A stretch of 64,000 bases of DNA, from NCBI GenBank assembly GCA_018902755.1, contig JAHIQI010000017.1:97785-161784 (forward strand), given 5' to 3'. Shown in pieces: positions 34,573 to 42,400 of this stretch. Below the pieces are notes generated by a model. It had not been told where the DNA came from. It saw nothing but the letters and a program-made list of their open reading frames with translations, and ran no database searches. Each line of letters opens with the position of its first letter. Position 1 is the stretch's first letter. This DNA comes from Pseudomonadota bacterium. Lineage in GTDB: Bacteria > Desulfobacterota > Desulfarculia > Desulfarculales > Desulfarculaceae. Position numbers and translations under genes: made by a program.

Positions 34573-35982
34573 CTACCAGCCCCAGGTCAGGTACTGGTGG
34601 ATGCTGTTGGCGGCCAGGCGGCCCGCTCCGGCGGCCTTGATGACCGTGGCCGCGCCGGTGACTATGTCGCCTCCGGCCCACACGCCGGGCTTCTTGGTCT
34701 TGCCCGCCTCGTCGGCCTCGATGTAGCCCCACTTGTTCACGGCCAGGCCGGGGGTGGTCCGGGTGATCAGCGGGTTGGCCCCGGAGCCGATGGCGATGAT
34801 GGCCAGGTCGCAGTCCAGGGTCTTCACCGAGCCGGGGATGGGCTCGGGACGGCGGCGGCCGCTGTCGTCGGGCTCGCCCAGCTTCATCTCCTGAAGCTCC
34901 ACCGCCTTGAGGCGGTTGTCATCGTCGCCGATGAAGCGCAGGGGAGCGTGCAGCAGGAAGAACTGGATGCCCTCGTCCTTGGCGTGGTGGATCTCCTCGC
35001 CGCGGGCGGGAAGCTCCTCCTCGGAGCGGCGGTACACGCACTTCACGTCGTCGCATCCCATGCGCATGGCGGTGCGCAGGCTGTCCATGGCCACGTTGCC
35101 GCCGCCGAACACGCACACGTGCTCGCCGCCCACCAGGGGGGTGTCGTACTCGGGGAAGAGGTAGCCCTTCATCAGGTTGGCCCGGGTGAGGTACTCGTTG
35201 GCGCTGTAGACGCCGATGAGGTTTTCGCCGGGCACGCCCACGAAGCGGGGCAGGCCCGCGCCCACGCCCAGGTAGATGGCGTCGAAGCCTTCTTCTTCAA
35301 GCAGCTCGTCCACGGTCACCGTGGAGCCCACCACCATGTTGCACTCCACCTTCACGCCCAGGCGCTCCAGGAAGTTGACCTCCGAGGCCACGATCTCCTT
35401 GGGAAGGCGGAACTCGGGGATGCCGTAGACCAGCACGCCGCCGGGCTTGTGGAAGGCCTCGAACACGGTCACGTCATGGCCGTGGCGGATAAGGTCGCCG
35501 GCCACGGTGAGGCTGCCGGGGCCCGAACCAACCACCGCCACCTTCTTGCCGGTGGGGGCTTCCTTGGGGGGCATGGGCAGGTCCTTCTCGGCCCGGGCCC
35601 AGTCGGCGGCGAAGCGCTCCAGGTTGCCGATGGCCACGGGCTTGTCCTTCTTGCCCACGATGCACAGGCCCTCGCACTGGTTCTCCTGGGGGCACACCCG
35701 GCCGCACACCGCGGGCAGGGAGTTTTTCTCCCACAGCTTCATGATGGCCCCGGCATAGTTGCCCTGGGCGATCTCGGCGATGAATTCGGGGATGTCCACG
35801 TTCACCGGGCAGCCCTGCTTGCAGGAGGGCTTTTTGCACTGGAGACAGCGCTGGGCCTCGGCCTGGGCCATCTCGGCGGTGTAACCCAGGGGCACTTCTT
35901 CAAAATTGCGGCGCCGCACCTCGGGCTTTTGTTCGGGCATCGGGGTGCGCGGGGCTTTTTCCTTTTTCGCGTTTTCGGCCAT
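34573..35982 (-). CDS. nfnB: NfnB, large subunit of electron-bifurcating ferredoxin:NADP transhydrogenase
   Basis: With NfnA it couples NADPH oxidation to reduction of NAD and ferredoxin (or the reverse) by flavin-based bifurcation. The roughly 469 residues resemble the GltD/glutamate-synthase small subunit family: N-terminal [4Fe-4S] cysteines RCLQCKKPSCKQGCPVNVDIP and CGRVCPQENQCEGLC, the FAD motif VAVVGSGPGSLTVAGDLIRHG and PGGVLVYGIPEFRLP. The NADPH fold is CVFGGGNVAMDSLRTAMRMG, with the C-terminal GVWAGGDIVTGAATVIKAAGAGRLAA. The ATG at 35982 has AGGAG eight bases upstream (a GTG two codons earlier is possible). The nfnA stop lies 13 bases upstream. Stand-alone GltD is the alternative, but the pair with nfnA decides. 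Confidence 0.92.
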   Translation of the reverse strand: MAENAKKEKAPRTPMPEQKPEVRRRNFEEVPLGYTAEMAQAEAQRCLQCKKPSCKQGCPVNVDIPEFIAEIAQGNYAGAIMKLWEKNSLPAVCGRVCPQENQCEGLCIVGKKDKPVAIGNLERFAADWARAEKDLPMPPKEAPTGKKVAVVGSGPGSLTVAGDLIRHGHDVTVFEAFHKPGGVLVYGIPEFRLPKEIVASEVNFLERLGVKVECNMVVGSTVTVDELLEEEGFDAIYLGVGAGLPRFVGVPGENLIGVYSANEYLTRANLMKGYLFPEYDTPLVGGEHVCVFGGGNVAMDSLRTAMRMGCDDVKCVYRRSEEELPARGEEIHHAKDEGIQFFLLHAPLRFIGDDDNRLKAVELQEMKLGEPDDSGRRRPEPIPGSVKTLDCDLAIIAIGSGANPLITRTTPGLAVNKWGYIEADEAGKTKKPGVWAGGDIVTGAATVIKAAGAGRLAANSIHQYLTWGW

Positions 35983-35995
35983 GCTCACGCTCTCC

Positions 35996-36850
35996 TTACT
36001 TGCCCTGGGTCTCGCAGGCGCACTTTTTCTCGTAACGGTCCATGGCTTGCCTCTCCTGGGGGACGTAGGCGGTCAGGCGCTTGGACAGGCCCTCGAAGTC
36101 CACCTTGTGGGCGTCGAACTCCGGACCGTCCACGCAGGCGAACTTGGTCTCGCCGCCCACCTGCACCCGGCAGCAGCCGCACATGCCCGTGCCGTCCACC
36201 ATGATGGCGTTGAGGCTGACCATGGTGGGCACGCCGTACTCCTGGGTGACCTTGGAGCAGAACTTCATCATGGGCACCGGCCCGATGCACACCGCTTCCT
36301 TGACCGCGGAACCCAGCTTGGTGAGCTGCTCGCGCAACACGTCGGTCACGAAGCCGTGGTGGCCGTAGGAGCCGTCGTCGGTGCACACGTAAAGCTCGTC
36401 GGAGGCCTTCTTCATCTTTTCTTCCATGATGAGAAGCTCCTGGGTGCGCGCCCCGATGATGCTGACGACCTTGTTGCCCGCCTGGTGGAAGCCCCGGGTG
36501 ATGGGGTGCAGCACGGCCACGCCGGTGCCGCCGCCCACGCAGATGATGGTTCCCTTTTTCTCGATGGGGGTGGGGGTGCCCAGGGGCCCGGCGATGTCCA
36601 TGATGGAATCCATCACTTCCAGGCTCTTGAGCAGGGCGGTGGTCTTGCCGACCACCTGGTAGATTATGGTGATGGTGCCCCGCTTGGGGTCGGAGTCGGC
36701 CATGGTCAGGGGAATGCGCTCCCCGGTTTCGTTCACCCGCAGGATGACAAACTGGCCCGGTTTGGCCTTGGCCGCGATGCGCGGGGCTTCAATCTCGTTC
36801 TCCACCACCGTGCCCTGGGCCAACACCCTCTTGGCTAGGATCTTGTACAT
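35996..36850 (-). CDS. nfnA: NfnA, small subunit of electron-bifurcating transhydrogenase
   Basis: Ferredoxin-NADP-reductase-fold flavoprotein with FAD, NAD and a [2Fe-2S] cluster. The 284 residues show the FAD-binding GERIPLTMADSDPKRGTITIIYQVVG, the NAD loop IICVGGGTGVAVLHPITRGF near 103-122, GARTQELLI, and a cysteine-rich C-terminal cluster DGTGMCGCCRVQVGGETKFACVDGPEFDAHKVDF near 217-250. A further pair CACETQGK lies at the very end. GAGGAG precedes the ATG by five bases. It is the first gene of nfnAB. In sulfate reducers the complex balances NADPH, NADH and ferredoxin pools, here fitting the HdrA/MvhD and CO2-reduction genes across the divergent region. Confidence 0.92.
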   Translation of the reverse strand: MYKILAKRVLAQGTVVENEIEAPRIAAKAKPGQFVILRVNETGERIPLTMADSDPKRGTITIIYQVVGKTTALLKSLEVMDSIMDIAGPLGTPTPIEKKGTIICVGGGTGVAVLHPITRGFHQAGNKVVSIIGARTQELLIMEEKMKKASDELYVCTDDGSYGHHGFVTDVLREQLTKLGSAVKEAVCIGPVPMMKFCSKVTQEYGVPTMVSLNAIMVDGTGMCGCCRVQVGGETKFACVDGPEFDAHKVDFEGLSKRLTAYVPQERQAMDRYEKKCACETQGK

Positions 36851-36953
36851 GGAATCTCCTCGGCGTTTCGTAGTAAAGCTCGCTCAACCCAGGGATAGTA
36901 CCCCAAGCAGGCAGGAGCTTAAACGGGAAAATGGGCTAGCTATAATATAGCCT

Positions 36954-36982
36954 TCATTACCACCGGGGTTAACGTTAGTCAA
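36954..36982 (-). promoter_or_regulatory. Promoter of nfnAB
   Basis: Minus strand TTGACT (36982-36977), 17-base spacer, TAATGA (36959-36954). The spacer contains AACGTTAAC. The 13-base palindrome GCTATAATATAGC (36939-36951) lies just downstream. A weaker alternative, TTTAAG-N17-TACTAT, is at 36923-36895. Confidence 0.45.
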
Positions 36983-37057
36983 AGTAAAATCGCGCCTTGC
37001 GGGAAGCTCGGCAGAGCACGAATCCTAGTTTTGTGGGGGGCTTGTGAGTTAATTCTC

Positions 37058-37262
37058 TTGACCTGGGTTATATAACATGCTATTCGCCGACATAGCCATT
37101 TCATTCCGCCGAAAGGTTGGGCGGGGGGGGCTGGCTTAGATCACTAACAAGCACCTTTTAGGCAAAAGGTCTTGCCATCTGGCCCGGAGGAGCCGCGGTA
37201 AACACCGGGGCCTCGCCGGACCTTTTAAGCACTGCCGCGCTTTTTTGATTTGTTTAAGGAGG
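37058..37262 (+). promoter_or_regulatory. Putative promoter and structured 5' leader of fhs
   Basis: A possible promoter, TTGACC-N17-TATTCG, is at 37058-37086 (weak -10). The leader behind it can fold in two exclusive ways. ACCTTTT (37153-37159) pairs with AAAAGGT (37164-37170) in a tight hairpin with loop AGGC; or AAAAGGTC (37164-37171) pairs with GACCTTTT (37219-37226), enclosing GGCCCGG (37181-37187)/CCGGGGCC (37205-37212). CGCGG (37194-37198) can also pair with CCGCG (37235-37239) before CTTTTTT (37240-37246), a terminator-like end, just before AGGAGG (37257-37262). This looks like an attenuator or riboswitch; I do not recognise a known class. The stretch 36851-37057 otherwise holds the nfn promoter. 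Confidence 0.5.
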
Positions 37263-37270
37263 AATTAACT

Positions 37271-39043
37271 ATGCCCAAGCTGCCAGATCCCAGAGAAAAC
37301 GCGGATTATATTATCGCGGAGGCGGCCGAAGAGTACATGAAGCCCATCAAGGATATCGCCGGCGAGCTGGGGATAACCGATGAAGAGCTCCTGCTGCACG
37401 GTCACTACGTGGCCAAGGTGGACTTCAAGAAGCTGCTCGAGAGGCTGAAGGACCGGCCGGACGGCAAGTACATCGACGTGACCGCCATCACCCCCACCCC
37501 CCTGGGAGAGGGCAAGTCCACTTCCTCCATGGGTCTGGTAGAGGGCCTGGGCCAGCGCAAGGTCAACGTGACCGCGGCCATCCGTCAGCCCTCCGGCGGC
37601 CCCACCATGAACATCAAGGGCTCCGCGGCCGGCGGCGGCTTGGCCCAGTGCATCCCCTTGACCCCCTTCAGCCTGGGCCTCACCGGCGATATCAACGCCA
37701 TCATGAACGCCCACAACCTGGCCATGGTGGCTCTGAACTCCCGCATGCAGCACGAGCGCAACTACACCGACGAGCAGCTCATGCGCTTGAGCAACATGGA
37801 GCGCCTGGACATCGACCCCACCAACGTGGAAATGGGTTGGATCATCGACTTCTGCTGCCAGGGCCTGCGCAACATCATCATGGGCCTGGGCGGCCGCACC
37901 GACGGCTTCATGATGCAGTCCAAGTTCGGCATCGCGGTGAGCTCCGAGGTTATGGCCATCCTGGCCGTGGCCAAGGACCTGGCCGACATGCGCGATCGCA
38001 TGGGCAAGATCGTGGTGGCCTACAACAAACAGGGTAAAGCCATCACCACCAAGGACCTGCAGGTGGACGGCGCCATGACCGCCTGGATGGTCGAGGCCCT
38101 GAACCCCAACCTGCTGCAGAGCCTGGAAGGCCAGCCGGTGTTCGTGCACGCCGGTCCCTTCGCCAACATCGCCATCGGCCAGAGCTCCATCATCGCCGAC
38201 CGCGTGGCCCTGAAGCTGGGCGACTACCACGTGACCGAGTCCGGCTTCGGCGCGGACATCGGCTTCGAGAAGTTCTGGAACCTGAAGTGCCGCTACAGCG
38301 GCCTGAAGCCCAACTGCGCGGTGGTCGTGGCCACCATCCGGGCCCTGAAGTGCCACGGCGGCGCGCCCATCCCGGTGCCCGGCAAGGCCATGCCCGAAGA
38401 GTACAAGGGCGAGAACGTGGGCTGGGTCGAGAAGGGCTGCGAGAACCTGGTTCACCACATCAACACCGTGCGCAAGGCCGGCATCAACCCGGTGGTGTGC
38501 ATCAACGCCTTCTACACCGACACCGACGCCGAGATCGCCAAGGTGCGCGAGCTGGGTGAGGCTGCCGGCGCCCGCGTGGCCCTGTCGCGCCACTGGGAGA
38601 AGGGCGGCGAAGGCGCCCTGGAGTTCGCCGACGCGGTCATCGACGCGTGCAACGAGCCCAACGACTTCAAGCTGCTCTACGAGTTGAGCACCCCCCTGCG
38701 CGAGCGCATCGACCTGATCGCCAAGGAGGTCTACGGTGCCGACGGCGCGGACTACTCCGACGTCGCTCTGAGCAAGGCCAAGAAGATCGAGGCCGACCCC
38801 GAGCTGTCCAAGCTGGGCACCTGCATGGTCAAGACCCACCTGTCGCTGTCCGACAACCCGGCCATCAAGGGCGTGCCCAAGGGCTGGAGGCTGTTCGTGC
38901 GCGACATCCTCACCTACGGCGGCGCCGGATTCGTGGTGCCCGTGGCCGGCAACATCAGCCTGATGCCCGGCTCCGGCTCCAACCCCGCCTACCGCCGGGT
39001 GGACGTGGATGTGGAAACCGGCAAGGTGAAGGGCGTGTTCTAG
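37271..39043 (+). CDS. fhs: Formate--tetrahydrofolate ligase
   Basis: ATP-dependent formation of 10-formyl-THF from formate, the entry step of the methyl branch of the Wood-Ljungdahl pathway (or its exit in the oxidative direction). The 590-residue protein shows the P-loop-like ITPTPLGEGKSTSSMGLVEGLG near residue 75 and VTAAIRQPSGGPTMNIKGSAAGGGLAQ. It also has FSLGLTGDINAIMNAHNLAM and NIAIGQSSIIADRVALKLGDYHVTESGFGADIGFEKF, and ends DILTYGGAGFVVPVAGNISLMPG. The ATG at 37271 has AGGAGG eight bases upstream. It has its own terminator and precedes hdrA-mvhD-metV-metF. The gene is less GC-biased towards rare codons than its neighbours, as for a highly expressed gene. Confidence 0.98.
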   Translation: MPKLPDPRENADYIIAEAAEEYMKPIKDIAGELGITDEELLLHGHYVAKVDFKKLLERLKDRPDGKYIDVTAITPTPLGEGKSTSSMGLVEGLGQRKVNVTAAIRQPSGGPTMNIKGSAAGGGLAQCIPLTPFSLGLTGDINAIMNAHNLAMVALNSRMQHERNYTDEQLMRLSNMERLDIDPTNVEMGWIIDFCCQGLRNIIMGLGGRTDGFMMQSKFGIAVSSEVMAILAVAKDLADMRDRMGKIVVAYNKQGKAITTKDLQVDGAMTAWMVEALNPNLLQSLEGQPVFVHAGPFANIAIGQSSIIADRVALKLGDYHVTESGFGADIGFEKFWNLKCRYSGLKPNCAVVVATIRALKCHGGAPIPVPGKAMPEEYKGENVGWVEKGCENLVHHINTVRKAGINPVVCINAFYTDTDAEIAKVRELGEAAGARVALSRHWEKGGEGALEFADAVIDACNEPNDFKLLYELSTPLRERIDLIAKEVYGADGADYSDVALSKAKKIEADPELSKLGTCMVKTHLSLSDNPAIKGVPKGWRLFVRDILTYGGAGFVVPVAGNISLMPGSGSNPAYRRVDVDVETGKVKGVF

Positions 39044-39070
39044 AAAACACGACTGAATCCGCGATACTAC

Positions 39071-39100
39071 AAGCCCGGGCCGCAAGGCCCGGGCTTTTTT
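39071..39100 (+). terminator. Intrinsic terminator of fhs
   Basis: AAGCCCGGGCC (39071-39081), loop GCAA, GGCCCGGGCTT (39086-39096), T tract to 39100. Confidence 0.9.
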
Positions 39101-39414
39101 GTTCACAGGAAGTATCTCATACCGATGGAGGGGGGCTTGGTTTTCACCACCCGGATGGGCTAACATGACCCTTAATGGGTTGCTTGGTATTAATCAATAA
39201 AACTGATGTATTAAGTAGGATTACCCTTCGGGGGGAATCAAAACTTGCCAAGGTGTGGCTTTTTGTCTATAGTGCCGATCGTTGATTAATGTTACTATTC
39301 CGAGGTAAATAATGACAATTTTCACAAAGTGGCACGCCGCCCTCCCGGAGTGAGCTGCCGCTGAACCGCCGGGCGGCTGGTCCGGCGGAAAACCGCTTGC
39401 AAGGACGAAGTCGA
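39101..39414 (+). promoter_or_regulatory. AT-rich region upstream of hdrA with possible promoter
   Basis: No gene seen between the fhs terminator and hdrA. The DNA turns AT-rich at 39170-39320. TTGATT (39282-39287), 18-base spacer, TAAATA (39306-39311) is the best promoter candidate, giving a leader of about 95 bases. ACCC/GGGT around 39167-39179 forms a small hairpin. Confidence 0.4.
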
Positions 39415-42400
39415 ATGGCACAAAGCAAGAAAGTCGGAGCGGTGATGGTAGTAGGCGCCGGCATAGCCGGCGTGCAGGCCTCGTTGGATCTGGCCAACGC
39501 GGGATACTACGTCTACCTGGTGGAGAAAACCACGGCCATCGGCGGCCGCATGGCCCAGCTGGACAAGACCTTCCCCACCAACGACTGCGCCATGTGCATA
39601 ATCTCGCCCAAACTTGTGGAGTGTGGGCGTCACCTGAATATCGAGATACTCACCCAGGCCGAGGTGGCCGCCATCTCCGGCCAACCGGGTGATTTTCAGG
39701 TTGAGGTGCATCAGGAGCCCCGCTACGTGGACATGGAGGCCTGCACCGCCTGCGGCGACTGCATCGAGTCCTGTCCGGTGGCCCTGCCCAACGAGTTCGA
39801 CCAGGGGCTGAGCCAGCGCAAGGCGACCTTCAAGCGCTACGCCCAGGCCTTCCCCAACGCCTACGGTATTACCAAGCTGGACCAGGCCCCCTGTTCGGTG
39901 ACCTGCCCGGCCAACCTGAACGTGCAGGGCTACGTGCAGATGGCCAAGGTGGGCAAGTTCGCCGAGAGCTTGGCCATCATCATGAAGGATCTGCCCCTGC
40001 CCGGCACCATCGGGCGCATCTGCCCCCATCCCTGTGAGGACGCCTGCCGCCGCATGACCGTGGACGAGGCCATCGCCATCCGCGACATCAAGCGCCTGGT
40101 TGCCGACGAGGTGGGCGTGGAGAACGTGGCCCAGCCCGAGGTGGAGCCCCGCGGCGAAAAGGTGGCCATCGTGGGAGCCGGCCCGGCGGGCCTTTCCTGC
40201 GCCTACCACCTGGCCCGCAACGGCATCAAGTCGGTGATCTACGAGGCCTTGCCCGTGGCGGGCGGAGCCCTGGCCACCGGCGTGCCCGCCTACCGCCTGC
40301 CCCGGGAGGCCCTGGCCAAGGAGGTGGAGCAGATCACCAAGATGGGCGTGGAGATCAAGCTCAACACCCCCATCGGCACCGATGTGAGCTTCGCGGACCT
40401 GCAAAACGATTACGACGCGGTGTTCCTGGGCGTGGGCGCCCCGGCCAGCTTCAAGCTGAACGTGGAGGGCGAGGACAGCGCCAACGTGGTGCCCGCCCTG
40501 GGCTACCTGCAAGACCTCAGCCTGGGCAATGAGGTGCCCTCGGGCGACAACGTGCTGGTGGTGGGCGGCGGCAACGTGGCCATCGACGCGGCCCGCCCCG
40601 CCCTGCGCGGCGGCGCGGCCAACGTGACCATGGTCATGCTGGAGTCCGAGGAGGAGTGCCCGGCCAGCCCCTGGGAAGTGGAAGAGGCCCTGGAAGAGGG
40701 CATCACCATGTTCCACCGCCGGGGCGTGTTGGCCATCAACACCGACGGCGGCAAGGCCACCAGCCTGGTGCTCAAGAAGTGCACGCGGGTCTTTGACGAC
40801 GACCACCGCTTCTCTCCCCAGTTCGACGAGAGCGACACCATCGAGCTGGAAGCCGACCTTTTCATCACCGCCATCGGCCAGCGCACCGACCTCGGTTTCC
40901 TGGGCAAGGACTCGGGCTTGGAGCTGACCCCCCGGGGCACCATCGCCGCCGACCCCCTGACCAGGGCCACCAACCTGGACAAGGTCTTCGCCGGAGGCGA
41001 CGCGGTAACCGGCCCCTGGATCGCCATCGGTGCGGTGGCCGCCGGGCGCGACGCGGCCATAAGCATGGTGCGCAAGTTCGACGGCCTGGACCTGGCCGAG
41101 GGCCGCGCCAAGCCGGAGTTGAAGCCCGAAGACGAGCAGTGCTTCAACCCCATCCCCCTGGATATCGCCACCGCCCCCCGGGCTCACATGGAGGTGCGCG
41201 AGGCCGACAGCCGCAAGTGCGACTTCGACCAGTTCGAGCTGGGGCTCAGCGCCGAGCAGGGCCAGCAGGAGGGCGATCGCTGCCTCAACTGCGCGGTGTG
41301 CTGCGAGTGCTTCCAGTGCGTGGAGTCCTGCAAGGCCCACGCCCCGGCCCACGACCAGAAGCCCAGGGAGATGACCCTCAACGTGGGCAGCGTGATCCTG
41401 GCGCCGGGCTTTGAGCCCTTCGACCCGGCCATCTTCGACACCTACTCCTACGCCAAGCACCCCAACGTGCTCTCGGCCATGGAGTTCGAGCGGGTGCTCA
41501 GCGCCTCCGGCCCCTACCAGGGCCATTTGCAGCGCCCCAGCGACGGGGTGGAGCCCAAGAAGATCGCCTGGCTCCAGTGCGTGGGCAGCCGCGACATAAA
41601 CCACTGCGACAACGGTTACTGCTCGGCGGTGTGCTGCATGTACGCCATCAAGGAGGCGGTGATCGCCAAGGAGCACGCCTCCGAGGAGCTGGACGCCACC
41701 ATCTTCTTCATGGACATGCGCACCTACGGCAAGGACTTCGAGAAGTACTACAACCGGGCGGAACAGGAGAAGGGTGTGCGCTTCGTGCGCTCTCGGGTCC
41801 ACTCGGTGGACCCGGCCGAGGATGAACGCCTGCGCATCGAGTACGTCACCGAGGACGGCGAGGCCAAGGAAGAGTTGTTCGACATGGTGGTCTTGTCGGT
41901 GGGCCTGCAGACCGGCCCCGAGGCCATCGAGACGGCCCACCGCCTGGGCATCGACCTCACCGGCTACAACTTCAGCGAGACCAGCTCCTTCGCCCCGGTG
42001 GGCACCAGCAAGGAAGGCATCTTCGCCTGTGGCGCTTTCGCCGGTCCCAAGGACATCCCCCAGGCGGTGATGGAAGCCTCCGCCGCCGCCTGCGTGGCCA
42101 GCCTTGATTTGGCCGAGGCCCGGGGGACCATGAGCAAGGAAGTCTCCTACCCGGTGGAGAAGGACGTCAGCGAGGACCAGCCCCGGGTGGGCGTGTTCGT
42201 GTGCAACTGCGGCATCAACATCGGCGGCATCGTGGACGTGCCCGCGGTGCGCGAGTACGCGGCCACCTTGCCCTACGTGGCCTTCGTGGACGACAACCTG
42301 TTCACTTGCTCCCAGGACACCCAGAACAAGATCAAGGACAAGATCGAGGAGCACAACCTCAACCGGGTTGTGGTCGCCTCGTGCAGCCCCCGCACCCATG

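Noticed and set aside
37058..37270. ZTP (pfl) or THF riboswitch before fhs
   Set aside because: I looked for their conserved core sequences and do not see them; only the alternative pairings are supported.
37265..39166. 633-codon frame antisense to fhs
   Set aside because: Covers the strongly conserved Fhs on the opposite strand; composition typical of an antisense frame.
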